64,000 bases of DNA from Paenibacillus glacialis (GCF_001637205.1 NZ_LVJH01000048.1:124001-188000); one strand, 5' to 3'. Positions 1-9,179 are shown, counted from the stretch's first letter. Notes: a model not told the origin generated them from the letters alone. Translations and numbers: made by a program.

Positions 1-288
1 GATAGTCTGGCTATTGGAGCATGTAAAGCCATATTTGAAGCTGGCAAGCGAGTGCCAGAAGATTATTCAGTAGCTGGCTTTGATGGACTGGACATTTCAT
101 TCTACTATAATCCTTCGATAACTACGATAAAACAACCTGTGGGAGAAATTGCACAAGAGACCATTAGAATTCTCTTTGATTTGATCAATAAAAAAATTAC
201 ACATGCACATAAAACGTTCCCAGCAGAATTAATCATTAGAGACTCTACTAGGCCCATATTAGTAAGTACCATTAACCATCAAGTGTGA
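1..288 (+). CDS. LacI-family transcriptional regulator, C-terminal part
   Basis: The frame is open from the first base, so this is the 3' end of a gene that begins outside the window. The visible 95 residues include VPEDYSVAGFDGLD followed by SITTIKQPVGEIAQ. This is the end of the periplasmic-binding-protein-like effector domain of LacI/GalR regulators, where sugar or another small ligand is sensed. The DNA-binding end is not in view, so the ligand and operon cannot be named. The stop codon lies inside the stem of an intrinsic terminator, which marks the end of the transcript. Family assignment is confident; the target is unknown. Confidence 0.85.
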   Translation, partial: DSLAIGACKAIFEAGKRVPEDYSVAGFDGLDISFYYNPSITTIKQPVGEIAQETIRILFDLINKKITHAHKTFPAELIIRDSTRPILVSTINHQV

Positions 289-309
289 AACCGCTTGATG
301 GTTTTTTTT
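274..309 (+). terminator. Intrinsic terminator of the LacI-type gene
   Basis: A perfect 10-bp stem (AACCATCAAG 274-283 with CTTGATGGTT 294-303) is followed directly by a run of T. The left arm overlaps the last codons and stop of the upstream gene. Confidence 0.85.
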
Positions 310-393
310 GTGTACAAAGGAAGTAATCTATTTACCTCTAATTCTTCTAATTGATATAATAGATAGAAATTGCTGAATAGGAGGCTACATCCA

Positions 394-948
394 TTGATTA
401 TTCTTGGGGATAATGAGATTAATATCAGACAACTCAGACCTGCAGATGCTAGCCTTTTGCTGAAATGGCTTTCTGATCCAAGGGTGTTGGAATATTATGA
501 AGGTCGTGATCATCCACATGATATGGCATTAGTCCAAAAGCATTTTTACGAGAACAGAGAAGGCGTCACGTCTTGTATCATTCAATACAAGGGTAAAGAG
601 ATCGGTTATATTCAGTTCTACCTCATTGATGAAGAAGAGAAAGAAGAGTATGGGTATGAGGAATTTGATGGTAAAATCTATGGGATGGACCAATTCATAG
701 GCGAAGTAGAGTATTGGAATCAAGGAATCGGTTCACTTATGATCAAAGAAACGCTAAGCTACCTTATTGCAAATAGAGAGGCAAAGAAGATCGTTATGGA
801 TCCGCAAACGTGGAATACAAGAGCACTGAGAGTATATGAAAAGAATGGGTTTATAAAGAAAAAGCTTCTAGAAAAACATGAATGGCATGAAGGAGAACTA
901 AGGGATTGCTGGCTTATGGAATATGAGGAGAATAAAGTAGAAACGTAA
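394..948 (+). CDS. GNAT acetyltransferase, AAC(6')-like
   Basis: A 184-residue GNAT N-acetyltransferase, which would transfer an acetyl group from acetyl-CoA to an amine. It shows the N-terminal 'IRQLRPADASLLLKWLSDPRVL' type strand-helix and the acetyl-CoA loop in EVEYWNQGIGSLMIKETL (about residues 108-125), then NTRALRVYEKNGF near the C-terminus. This layout resembles the aminoglycoside 6'-N-acetyltransferase branch, but the substrate cannot be read from sequence. The frame is open from TTG at 370, but AGGAGG at 379-384 lies 9 bases before TTG 394, so 394 is the probable start. It sits alone after a terminator. Drug resistance should not be assumed. Confidence 0.8.
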   Translation: MIILGDNEINIRQLRPADASLLLKWLSDPRVLEYYEGRDHPHDMALVQKHFYENREGVTSCIIQYKGKEIGYIQFYLIDEEEKEEYGYEEFDGKIYGMDQFIGEVEYWNQGIGSLMIKETLSYLIANREAKKIVMDPQTWNTRALRVYEKNGFIKKKLLEKHEWHEGELRDCWLMEYEENKVET

Positions 949-987
949 TGTCTGTGAGGGCGTTATTACGCGGAAGGGGTGATATTG

Positions 988-1170
988 TTGAAAGGAATTA
1001 ATTATCTAACCATTGCTATCTTAAATTTCTTAGCGGCTATAGCTTTTGTAGTTACAGATGTGATCTCAGATCATAGTAATTGGAAAATAACTTATGGATT
1101 TGGTTTCGTTGCATTATTATTTGCCATAACTGGTGTAGCAAATACGGTAAATCACTTCAAGAAAAAATAA
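988..1170 (+). CDS. Small two-helix membrane protein, unknown
   Basis: About 60 residues with two hydrophobic stretches (roughly residues 5-23 and 36-53) and a basic C-terminus ending KKK, so a two-pass inner-membrane protein is likely. Start choice: GGAAGGGG at 972-979 favours TTG 988 (or TTG 985) over the upstream GTG 979. I do not recognise the family. It begins 39 bases after the GNAT gene and ends immediately before a hydrolase remnant. Confidence 0.55.
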   Translation: MKGINYLTIAILNFLAAIAFVVTDVISDHSNWKITYGFGFVALLFAITGVANTVNHFKKK

Positions 1171-1460
1171 ATGAATAGCGGTTATCAAGGAACTATTTCT
1201 GCAATACCTGTTTTTGGTATTAGTGAATCGCCAAGAAAGCGCCTTAGAGCTGGGAATATCGATCATTTGTTCACAAGCTTAGTCGTATCTGATGAAGTTG
1301 GGATTAGAAAACCACATAAAGAAATCTTTGATATGAAGATATTAAACCGAAATACACGGTCTCAAATCTTATGGATATTGTACATGTTGTGAGATTATAG
1401 CGATCAGGTAGAATTTAGTCGTAAGGATATATATAAAGAGCAGATGCCGTTATGGTAGCT
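1171..1460 (+). pseudogene. Remnant of a HAD-superfamily hydrolase
   Basis: The frame 1171-1392 encodes a piece typical of the middle of HAD phosphatases of the YjjG/YfnB kind: a stretch ending KRLRAGNIDHLF, then VVSDEVGIRKPHKEIFDM, where the conserved K-P of motif III is visible. The usual continuation 'GDH.V.DY' appears in another frame just after (HVVRDYSDQVEFSRKDIY near 1386-1440), so a frameshift lies around 1360-1390. The N-terminal nucleophile motif DxDxT and the start are absent. This is a decayed fragment. Confidence 0.6.
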
Positions 1461-1543
1461 GTTTTTATTTATTTTTATGTTGAATATACAATCATATTAT
1501 TGTATATTTATTCATCATTATAAGCTTGAGGAGTGTTGTACGG

Positions 1544-2284
1544 ATGAGCAAAACAATAGAAGAATACTCTTTAAATGCCTGGCCAGCAGTACAGACACTG
1601 ACCCAAGATGGCTGGCTATTGCGATTTGCTGATGGCTACACGAAGAGGTCCAACTCTATTAATGCTATATATAAAGGAATAGACGATAATTTACATACGA
1701 AAATCAAGAATTGTGAAGAGATCTATTCAAGATCTAATCTAGACGTTGTTTTTAAAATAACACCCTTTGTACCAGATGCGTTAGATCAAGCATTGGACGA
1801 TAGGGGTTATGGTATTGTAGACCCCTCAAGCGTACAAACATTAGAAAGCTTAACAGATATTAAAGTTCCTTTCGTTAAAGAAGTAGAGATTTCCGAATAT
1901 TTGAACGATAAGTGGCTCGAAATCATGACAGAAATGAAGGGTCTCTCCGAGAGAAACAGGTTAATCACACAGAAGTTATTATCGGATTCTAAGCTAAGGC
2001 AAGCGTATTGCATTCTGTATGACAATGCTGTTCCAGTCGCATGTGGGCTAGGAGTAGTTGAAGGAGATTATGTAGGATTATATGATATTGTCACAGATAA
2101 ACACTATAGAAATAAAGGGTATGGAGAACAAGTAGTTCTTCATATTTTACATTGGGCCAAGTCGATTGGAGCAACAAAAAGCTATATATTAGTTGTTAAG
2201 GGTAACGCGCCTGCAATCCAATGTTAAAAACTAAACTATAAAGAAAAATACTCATACTGGTATCGACATAAGAGTATGTTCTGA
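1544..2284 (+). pseudogene. GNAT acetyltransferase interrupted by a stop near the C-terminus
   Basis: The start is ATG 1544, with GAGGAG at 1528-1533; the frame runs 227 residues to TAA 2225-2227. The acetyl-CoA loop is in DKHYRNKGYGEQVV. Members of this family normally continue past 'NAPAI.LYEKLGY' to a YWYR end. Here NAPAIQC is cut by TAA, and the same frame continues with KLNYKEKYSYWYRHKSMF to TGA 2282-2284. A 3-base in-frame loss from something like TGT TAT AAA AAA would create exactly this stop. The truncated protein lacks the last strand of the fold and may be inactive. The true alternative is a sequencing error. Confidence 0.7.
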
Positions 2285-2404
2285 TTGTAATGGCAGCTTG
2301 CTGATATGAAAAATTTATCATGTTTATAAGCACTAGCGATGATTTTATACACCAAATATGCAATTAGAACTGTCCTATGAGGAGAATTCATTTCATTATT
2401 TAGC

Positions 2405-2435
2405 TTGACAATCTGCGATGAACTTATGTTATATT
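2405..2435 (+). promoter_or_regulatory. Probable sigma-A promoter of thrS
   Basis: TTGACA at 2405-2410 and TTATAT at 2429-2434 (18-base spacer) or the overlapping TATATT. This places the transcript start near 2441, just ahead of the T-box leader. Confidence 0.55.
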
Positions 2436-2442
2436 GTACCAA

Positions 2443-2767
2443 TCTAAAATAAGTTAAGCTCTGATCAAAGACATGATTTCCTTTTCCGGACTGCCCAGAG
2501 AGAGAAGTGATTGCTGCAAACTTCTACTGTACCGGTTGTGAGATGACCCCTTTGTAGCTGTGATGTTGAACCCGTGTGATCCTAATGATGGACTCACGGT
2601 TGTATATATCACCGTCTTATCTACGTTATAGGATACTAATTATTAATGAAGGACCTTGTTTCTAACATGTTGTGGCGAATAGCCCAGCTTGTGTTTGTGA
2701 CGGGTTGAATTAGGGTGGAACCACGAGCTTAAACGCACTCGTCCCTTGGGGGATGTGATGCGTTTTT
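2443..2767 (+). ncRNA. T-box riboswitch leader of thrS, threonine specifier
   Basis: The conserved T-box core AGGGTGGAACCACG lies at about 2712-2725; its TGGA would pair with the uncharged tRNA acceptor end. Upstream is a Stem I-like region: AGAGAGAAG, the GCTGCAAA distal loop, then CTTCT. ACC, a threonine codon, follows at 2531-2533, where the specifier is expected. The terminator is the stem AAACGCA 2731-2737 with TGCGTTT 2759-2765 plus T run. Known behaviour of the class: uncharged tRNA-Thr stabilises the antiterminator and thrS is transcribed. The specifier assignment is made by eye. Confidence 0.88.
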
Positions 2768-2820
2768 TTGCGTTCAAAAATATAGAAGAAACAACAACTT
2801 ATAAGAAATGGAGGCTAATC

Positions 2821-4743
2821 ATGATGAATGAGATTAACGTAACGCTGCAAGATGGAACAGTTAGGAGGTATCCGCAAGGCACCACAATATTAGAAGTAGC
2901 AGAATCAATTAGTACAGGATTGAAAAAGAACGCGGTGGCTGGAACAACGAACGGCACACTCGTTGATCTTAATCACTCGATTGAGCATGATTGCCTCGTT
3001 GAACTGGTTACATTGGATAGTAAGATAGGATTGAACATATATAGACATACTACTGCACATGTGATGGCACAAGCGATTAAACGTTTGTACGGTTCCAAAT
3101 CCGTTAAACTTGGAATTGGACCTACTATCGAAGATGGATTCTATTATGATATCGATATGGAGCAACCATTTTCTATTGATGATCTTGCAGCGATAGAGAC
3201 TGAGATGGAGAGAGTTATTCAAGAAAATCTACCTATTGTACGTCGAGAAGTAAGCCGAGAGGAAGCCTTCCGAATCTTCAAAGAGATGGAGGATCCATAC
3301 AAGCTAGAACTGATCACAGACTTACCCGAAGATGCTGTTATTTCGCTTTATGAGCAAGGGGAATTTGTAGATTTATGCCGTGGACCCCACTTACCGTCTA
3401 CGGGTCGAATTAAAGTGTTTAAGCTATTAAGCGTAGCGGGAGCATACTGGCGCGGGAACTCTGATAATAAAATGCTACAGCGTATCTACGGCACTTCTTT
3501 TGTGAAAAAGGCAGACCTCGTGGAACATCTGTATATGTTGGAGGAAGCGAAGAAACGAGATCACCGAAAGCTGGGTAAAGAACTCGAACTGTTCATGTTC
3601 TCTGAAGAAGCACCTGGAATGCCATTCTACCTACCTAAGGGTATGGCGATTCGTAATGGTCTTGAACAATTCTCTAGGGAGTTACAACGAAAATGGGGTT
3701 ACGATGAGGTATTTACTCCACTGATGATGAACAACCGACTATGGGAGCAATCCGGACATTATGACCATTATCGAGAGAACATGTATTTTACGAATGTGGA
3801 AGATACTACATTTGCGCTCAAACCGATGAATTGTCCGGGGCATATGCTTATATTTAAAAATGGTCTGCATTCTTATCGTGATTTACCCATTCGTCTGTCT
3901 GAATTTGGTCAGGTACACCGCCACGAATATTCGGGGGCGCTAAATGGTATGATGCGAGTTCGTACATTTTGCCAAGATGATGCCCACATATTTGCACGTC
4001 CAGATCAGATTGAAGAGGAGATTGGTCGCGCAATTGCTTTGATTGATCACATCTATAACGTATTCGGGTTCGAATATAAGATTGAGCTATCCACTCGACC
4101 AGAAGATTACATGGGATCAGATGAACTGTGGGATATAGCTGAACAATCTTTACAAAATGTTCTAGATCAACGTGGCATTCATTATCGTGTGAATGAAGGG
4201 GATGGTGCTTTCTACGGTCCCAAAATAGACTTTCACATTCAGGATGCACTCAAACGAAGTTGGCAATGTGGAACGATTCAATTGGACTTCCAAATGCCAG
4301 AGAAATTCGATCTGTCATACGTAGGGGAGTATAACCAGAAGCATCGTCCTGTTGTCATACACCGAGCTATATTTGGCTCTGTTGAAAGGTTTATCGGTAT
4401 TTTAACGGAGCATTATAGTGGTGCATTTCCAATATGGCTTGCTCCTGTACAGGCGAAGATCTTGCCCGTGTCCGAGAACTACAACGATTATGCCTTCCAG
4501 GTGAAGAAATCGTTAGAAGAGGCAGGAATTAGAGTAGAGTTGGATGTACGCAATGAGAAGCTTGGATACAAGATCCGTCAGGCACAGCTAGAGAAAGCAC
4601 CTTACATGCTCGTACTTGGTGAGAATGAGAGGCATTCAGATAGCGTATCGGTACGTAAGCGCGGCGAAGGCGACCTTGGCATGAAGAGTGTGGCAGAATT
4701 CATTGCGTTAGCAAGCGAGGAATCCCACCACGAGCTAGACTAA
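2821..4743 (+). CDS. thrS: Threonine-tRNA ligase
   Basis: A 640-residue ThrRS that charges tRNA-Thr in the cytoplasm. It has an N-terminal TGS domain (about 1-63), an editing domain with HTTAH at 76-80 and CRGPHLP further on, a class II core with MNCPGH (zinc-ligand Cys about 338) and VHRHEYSGAL, and an anticodon-binding domain over the last ~100 residues. Length matches the family. An open frame extends upstream to 2746 through the T-box terminator, but GGAGG at 2810-2814 sets the start at ATG 2821 or the adjacent ATG 2824. The gene is monocistronic between the T-box and a terminator. Bacilli may carry a second copy (thrZ), so which paralogue this is cannot be settled here. Confidence 0.96.
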   Translation: MMNEINVTLQDGTVRRYPQGTTILEVAESISTGLKKNAVAGTTNGTLVDLNHSIEHDCLVELVTLDSKIGLNIYRHTTAHVMAQAIKRLYGSKSVKLGIGPTIEDGFYYDIDMEQPFSIDDLAAIETEMERVIQENLPIVRREVSREEAFRIFKEMEDPYKLELITDLPEDAVISLYEQGEFVDLCRGPHLPSTGRIKVFKLLSVAGAYWRGNSDNKMLQRIYGTSFVKKADLVEHLYMLEEAKKRDHRKLGKELELFMFSEEAPGMPFYLPKGMAIRNGLEQFSRELQRKWGYDEVFTPLMMNNRLWEQSGHYDHYRENMYFTNVEDTTFALKPMNCPGHMLIFKNGLHSYRDLPIRLSEFGQVHRHEYSGALNGMMRVRTFCQDDAHIFARPDQIEEEIGRAIALIDHIYNVFGFEYKIELSTRPEDYMGSDELWDIAEQSLQNVLDQRGIHYRVNEGDGAFYGPKIDFHIQDALKRSWQCGTIQLDFQMPEKFDLSYVGEYNQKHRPVVIHRAIFGSVERFIGILTEHYSGAFPIWLAPVQAKILPVSENYNDYAFQVKKSLEEAGIRVELDVRNEKLGYKIRQAQLEKAPYMLVLGENERHSDSVSVRKRGEGDLGMKSVAEFIALASEESHHELD

Positions 4744-4795
4744 AGGTATAGATCCAGCGATATTACAATATGAATCATAACTCACAACGAAGAGA

Positions 4796-4842
4796 CCGCA
4801 GATGATTTGCTAGGAATATTAGCAAACCATCTGCGGTTTTTT
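4796..4842 (+). terminator. Intrinsic terminator after thrS
   Basis: Stem CCGCAGATG 4796-4804 with CATCTGCGG 4828-4836, extended inward by TTTGCTA/TAGCAAA, then TTTTTT. Confidence 0.85.
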
Positions 4843-4934
4843 GATGAATTGAAGTCGTTAGATGATGTACACAAATAGGATAATTTCCATTATTTGATTG
4901 ACTGAATGATCGAGCCTATGCTATTTTTAAACAA

Positions 4935-4949
4935 TGATAATGATTATCA
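4935..4949. promoter_or_regulatory. Fur box ahead of the btr-like gene
   Basis: TGATAATGATTATCA is an exact match to the 7-1-7 Fur consensus of Bacillus. It lies about 60 bases before the regulator gene at 5009, downstream of possible -35/-10 elements (TTGACT 4898-4903, TATTTT near 4922). Repression by Fur with iron is expected. Confidence 0.85.
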
Positions 4950-5008
4950 TTTTCGATGAAAACAATTAATTTTCATATATTGATTTACAAACCCAAAGGA
5001 GGGTCTTC

Positions 5009-6235
5009 ATGCTTCCAGACAATGAAAATGAACTGCTTACGGAAATAGGTCTAGGCACGAAAGAGTCGCATCCTAAAAAGAGTCTGATTGAGATCAGAGA
5101 ATTCATAAATCAGTACTATCACGAACCCCTTTCTATAAGACAATTAGCAGAAATGGCGGATATTAGTCCTAAATATTTTGGAGATCTTTTTAAGAGAACA
5201 TTTGGCATGAGCGCTATGAATTATTTAACGAATATTCGAATCAATCATGCGAAGCGGTATTTAACTCAATCCAATGAGCTATTGCGGGATATCGCCTTAA
5301 AGGTGGGGTATGCCGATGAGTTTTATTTTAGCCGTATATTCAAGAAAGCGGTGGGAATGCCCCCATCGGATTATGTCAAAAATGCTAAGCAACGCATATC
5401 CTCATGCTCATCATCCGTTACGGGGCAACTGATTGCTCTAAATATCATACCGATATCAGCCCCTCTTGATCCGAAATGGACGGACTACTACTATAACGTT
5501 TATAGCACGCAAATTAAGTCACACCTAAATCTAAGTGATCCCTACATACGCTCTAAATTTGAAGCGAATCTGAAGAAATTAGCCCATGATCGACCTGACG
5601 TAATAATAGGTACGGATCAGTTCTGTCCCGCGGATAGGACACTATTGATGGAGATTGCTCCTTCTTTTTTTGTCCCGACGGAGAACGTTGGTTGGAGGGA
5701 TCAATTGATGATGATTGCGCAATTTCTGGATCGGGAGGATAGGGCAAAATTATGGATACAACGGTATAACCATAAGGTTCAGACGGCTAAGGATCAGATT
5801 AGCCAAGCGTTAGGAAGTGATAGAATTCTAGTGTTACGAATCTATGGTAACAACATCCATATGTATTGGAATCGAGGATTAGAGGACGTGCTATATCAAG
5901 ACCTGAATCTCGAAATACTTAAGCGGGGTGAGGGTTCATCTAACATAGTGGTAACGCTAGATGAATTGGCAGATCTCAACCCAGAACGTATTCTGCTGGT
6001 CGTGTGTCCCGAGGCTTCATCTAGGTCATATTGGTTAGCTCTACAACATTCAGTGGAATGGATTCAGTTGAAAGCAGTAAGACAGAGGCATGTATATCAC
6101 ATTCTTTCAGACCCATGGTTTGAATATTCAGCGGTTGCAACAATTCGAATGTTAGATGAAGCTTTACTCCTCTTTACGGGAAAATGTCCAAATGCATTTC
6201 AGGATAATGTCCATGGTGAATTCGATAGGATATAA
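5009..6235 (+). CDS. AraC-type siderophore-responsive activator, Btr-like
   Basis: A 408-residue regulator. Residues about 25-125 form the double helix-turn-helix of AraC proteins (IRQLAEMADISPKYFGDLFK and DIALKVGYADEFYFSRIFKK). Residues about 140-395 resemble a TroA/FeuA-type iron-siderophore binding domain (PDVIIGTDQF, DELADLNPERILLVV). This fusion is the plan of B. subtilis Btr, which senses bacillibactin and activates its uptake genes; B. subtilis Btr is longer at the N-terminus. The start follows AAAGGAGGG at 4995-5003. An exact Fur box lies upstream, and the next gene is a FeuA-like binding protein, the natural target. Confidence 0.85.
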   Translation: MLPDNENELLTEIGLGTKESHPKKSLIEIREFINQYYHEPLSIRQLAEMADISPKYFGDLFKRTFGMSAMNYLTNIRINHAKRYLTQSNELLRDIALKVGYADEFYFSRIFKKAVGMPPSDYVKNAKQRISSCSSSVTGQLIALNIIPISAPLDPKWTDYYYNVYSTQIKSHLNLSDPYIRSKFEANLKKLAHDRPDVIIGTDQFCPADRTLLMEIAPSFFVPTENVGWRDQLMMIAQFLDREDRAKLWIQRYNHKVQTAKDQISQALGSDRILVLRIYGNNIHMYWNRGLEDVLYQDLNLEILKRGEGSSNIVVTLDELADLNPERILLVVCPEASSRSYWLALQHSVEWIQLKAVRQRHVYHILSDPWFEYSAVATIRMLDEALLLFTGKCPNAFQDNVHGEFDRI

Positions 6236-6252
6236 CATATAATAATTCTCAG

Positions 6253-6267
6253 TGATAATCATTATCA
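6253..6267. promoter_or_regulatory. Fur box ahead of the FeuA-like gene
   Basis: TGATAATCATTATCA is a second exact 7-1-7 Fur box. It ends just before the ribosome site GAGGAGGAAG of the gene at 6283. A possible -10 TATAAT at 6238-6243 lies just upstream, so the binding protein probably has its own Fur-repressed promoter. Confidence 0.85.
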
Positions 6268-6282
6268 GAGGAGGAAGAAATT

Positions 6283-7302
6283 ATGTTTCACATCAACACC
6301 AGATTGTACAAGGTTATGAGAAAGAGGACTTCTGTATTACTGTGCTTAGCGCTTGTAGGAAGCTTGCTAGCTGCCTGTGGTTCTAACAGTGTGGAAACGA
6401 CAGCACAGAAAACTACTGAGCCAACAACAACGGAAGCACCTGTAGATGAGAAGAAAACGGTGGAACCGAACGCTGAACGTATTTTTAAAGATGATCTTGG
6501 CAACGAGGTGAAACTCCCTGCAACACCTCAGAAAGTGTTCGCACCCTATCTCGAGGATTCTCTTCTTAAGCTAGATGTAAAACCCGTGATTCAATGGTCG
6601 AATGGCAAAATGGCACATGAGTATTTGAAAGAGGAATTAAAAGATGTTCCGAAGCTTGATTTCTCAGGTGGACTGCCATCGCCAGAGGTGTTAATGTCCT
6701 TCAATCCCGATCTAATTATTCTGCACACAGCAAGTTATGCGAAAGATGGCATATACGAGAACTATGCTAAGATCGCACCGACGTATGTGTTTAGTAATGC
6801 CGCTGGAGATATAGAGAAGACACTTGGAACGCTCGGGGAATTGCTCGGGAAATCCACTGAAGCTGATGCTGCTTTGAAGGCCTATGACCAGAAAGTGAAC
6901 GAGGCGAAGGAAAAGATAGCTGCATCAACTGGCGGTAAAAAGGTTGCTATTATCCGCTTTGCACCTAGAGGTGTTAGTTTGATGGGTGGAAATTATTTCT
7001 GTGGATATGTCTTGAACCAACAGTTAGGCATTGAGATGACCAAACTGACGGAAAAAGAGAATAGTCTAGATGTTTCGATGGAAGTGCTCCCTAAAATTGA
7101 TGCAGACTACATATTTGTAATTAATGCTTATGATCAAGGTACAGAGCGTTTGAAGGAGATGACGGATAGCGCTATTTGGAAGAGTATCCCTGCCGTGAAG
7201 GAAGGACATGTGTATGAGGTGAACGATGAGTATTGGCTTGGAAGTGGACTCATTGCTTATGAAAAAATCATTGACGATACGGTCAAGATACTGACTAAAT
7301 AA
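6283..7302 (+). CDS. Iron-siderophore ABC transporter substrate-binding lipoprotein, FeuA-like
   Basis: A 339-residue lipoprotein. Its signal sequence ends in a lipobox LLAAC (Cys 32), followed by a Thr/Glu-rich linker. The TroA-like Fe-siderophore binding fold comes next: a first lobe from about residue 65 (ERIFKDDLGNEVKLP), the PEVLMSFNPDLIIL strand, and a final lobe ending IDDTVKILTK. It would bind ferric catecholate outside the membrane. Start at ATG 6283 after GAGGAGG; ATG 6316 is a weaker alternative. In B. subtilis feuA is followed by feuB and feuC permeases and served by the YusV ATPase. No permease or ATPase lies nearby here, so it must use ones encoded elsewhere. Confidence 0.88.
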   Translation: MFHINTRLYKVMRKRTSVLLCLALVGSLLAACGSNSVETTAQKTTEPTTTEAPVDEKKTVEPNAERIFKDDLGNEVKLPATPQKVFAPYLEDSLLKLDVKPVIQWSNGKMAHEYLKEELKDVPKLDFSGGLPSPEVLMSFNPDLIILHTASYAKDGIYENYAKIAPTYVFSNAAGDIEKTLGTLGELLGKSTEADAALKAYDQKVNEAKEKIAASTGGKKVAIIRFAPRGVSLMGGNYFCGYVLNQQLGIEMTKLTEKENSLDVSMEVLPKIDADYIFVINAYDQGTERLKEMTDSAIWKSIPAVKEGHVYEVNDEYWLGSGLIAYEKIIDDTVKILTK

Positions 7303-7427
7303 TTGCAAATAAATCTTATCTTCTCCCTTAAAGGTGTACAGGTGAAATGGCATTGAAAAGATGACTTTATCATGTAGCTTTTAGGGGAGATTTTTTATAC
7401 AGAAAAATAGGGTGGTGTTGGGTCATT

Positions 7428-8288
7428 GTGAGTATTCAGTTAAATAGACAAGATGGAATTACGATCCAAGACATCGCACGTAGTAGGGTTGATATTCCCC
7501 GTACCGAACAATGGGTTATGCAATCACGTGTAGAAAATCGTAAATATAAAATTATGGTGGCGATACCTTCCGAAGCTGCACCACCTTCGGGATATCCAGT
7601 TATTTATTTGCTAGATGGGAATTCAGTCTTCACAACGATGGTAGAGGCGTTACGAATGCAGTGTCATCGACCAGATAAGACGGGGGTTGTACCTGCAATC
7701 ATCGTGGGCATCGGTTATCAGACGAATCGACCATTTGCTCCAGATCGATATTATGATTACACGCCAGTTCCATCGTTTGAATATCAGCATAAGTCTGACG
7801 GAACTCCTTTACCTGAACAAGGTGGAGCTCAAGCGTTCTTATCATTTATCGAAGAGGAATTGAAACCACACATCGAACAGGAATTCAATATCAACAGTAA
7901 CAGACAAACGATATTTGGTCATTCTCTTGGAGGGCTTTTCGCGTTATACGTCCTGTTTACTAAGCCTGCTGCTTTCCAGCATTATATTGCTGGTAGCCCA
8001 TCTATTCATTGGAATAAAGAATTTCTCCTTGAAGAAGAGCAGAGGTTTGTAGGTCGCTTAGAGCAGGAATCTATCAACGTTGAACTACTGATTGGGATGG
8101 GACAATTGGAGAATAGTCACGTTTCTCGTAATCTTTATCAAGCGAAGGAGCTATCAGATCGACTCTCTATTCACTCAGATCGAGGAGTAAATGTAACATT
8201 TACAGAGTTTGAGGATGAAGGGCATGTATCTGTATTGCCCGTGTTGATTAGTCGGGCTTTGCGGCTTGTGCTGAAACCTGAGAAGTAA
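7428..8288 (+). CDS. Ferri-siderophore trilactone esterase, BesA-like
   Basis: A 286-residue alpha/beta hydrolase of the esterase D/Fes family. The nucleophile elbow GHSLGG gives Ser 166, and the catalytic His is probably in DEGHVSVLP near the C-terminus. BesA hydrolyses the ferri-bacillibactin trilactone in the cytoplasm to release iron. Placement at the head of the dhb genes supports the role. Start is GTG 7428 behind AGGGTGG. The 125-base gap from the FeuA-like gene holds no exact Fur box, so transcription may continue from the gene upstream. Confidence 0.85.
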   Translation: MSIQLNRQDGITIQDIARSRVDIPRTEQWVMQSRVENRKYKIMVAIPSEAAPPSGYPVIYLLDGNSVFTTMVEALRMQCHRPDKTGVVPAIIVGIGYQTNRPFAPDRYYDYTPVPSFEYQHKSDGTPLPEQGGAQAFLSFIEEELKPHIEQEFNINSNRQTIFGHSLGGLFALYVLFTKPAAFQHYIAGSPSIHWNKEFLLEEEQRFVGRLEQESINVELLIGMGQLENSHVSRNLYQAKELSDRLSIHSDRGVNVTFTEFEDEGHVSVLPVLISRALRLVLKPEK

Positions 8289-8367
8289 ACGATAAATGGA
8301 TTATTGAGAAGTGAGAGGAAGATTCCAGGGCAATACATGTTTGCAAAGTAGGGGAGGGAAGGATCAG

Positions 8368-9153
8368 GTGCAATTTACGGGAATCGAAGGTAAGGTGGCT
8401 CTTGTGACTGGTGCTGCTCAGGGTATTGGAGAAGCCGTAGCACGGGCATTAGCTGAGCTGGGAGCTATAGTCGCAGCAGTGGATATGAATGTCGATGGAC
8501 TTAAGGAATTGGTAACAGATTTGAGTAGTCATGATCATCATGCTAAGGAATATCCAGTAAACGTAGGTGACAGCTCAGCCGTCGAGGGGATTGTGGACCG
8601 AATCGAACGTGAGTTGGGACCGATAGAAATTCTGGTTAATGTGGCAGGAATTCTTAGGATCGACCCGATTGAATCTCTAAGTGATGAAGATTGGGCGGAA
8701 ACGTTCAACGTGAACACGAATGGTGTCTTTTATGTATCTCGTTCTGTTGTAAAGCGTATGGTATCACGGAAGAAGGGGTCCATCGTGACAGTGGGTTCCA
8801 ACGCAACACGAGTACCTCGAATGTACTTGTCAGCCTATGCCGCATCGAAGGCAGCGGCAACGATGTTCACCAAGTGCTTGGGGCTGGAACAGGCCCATAA
8901 CCATATTCGATGTAATGTTGTATCCCCAGGTTCCACGGATACAGCTATGCAGAGAGCGTTATGGCACAGTGATGACGGAGCTCAAGCTGTCATCACGGGT
9001 TCAATTGATTCGCACCGGGTGGGAATCCCACTTGGCAGATTAGCGATGTCCTCGGACATTGCTGATGCAGTAGTTTACCTGCTTTCTGATCAGGCGAGGC
9101 ATATTACGATGCAAGATCTATGTATTGACGGCGGCGCTACTTTGGGAAGCTGA
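8368..9153 (+). CDS. dhbA: 2,3-dihydro-2,3-dihydroxybenzoate dehydrogenase
   Basis: A 261-residue short-chain dehydrogenase that oxidises 2,3-dihydro-2,3-dihydroxybenzoate to 2,3-DHB with NAD+. The Rossmann motif TGAAQGIG is near residue 14, the catalytic Ser lies in VGSNAT, and YAASK is the Tyr-Lys pair. An open frame extends to 8311, but GGGGAGGG at 8351-8358 precedes GTG 8368, and starting there gives exactly the 261 residues of B. subtilis DhbA. First of the five biosynthetic genes in dhbACEBF order, 79 bases after the esterase. Confidence 0.93.
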   Translation: MQFTGIEGKVALVTGAAQGIGEAVARALAELGAIVAAVDMNVDGLKELVTDLSSHDHHAKEYPVNVGDSSAVEGIVDRIERELGPIEILVNVAGILRIDPIESLSDEDWAETFNVNTNGVFYVSRSVVKRMVSRKKGSIVTVGSNATRVPRMYLSAYAASKAAATMFTKCLGLEQAHNHIRCNVVSPGSTDTAMQRALWHSDDGAQAVITGSIDSHRVGIPLGRLAMSSDIADAVVYLLSDQARHITMQDLCIDGGATLGS

Positions 9154-9179
9154 TAAATTAAAGGGAGATGACGATAACC

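Noticed and set aside
3854-4249. 131-codon open frame on the minus strand
   Set aside because: Antisense to the conserved core of thrS; composition typical of a shadow.
7355-7375. Possible Fur box before the esterase gene (TGACTTTATCA)
   Set aside because: The spacing is 11 rather than 15 bases and only outer bases match the consensus.
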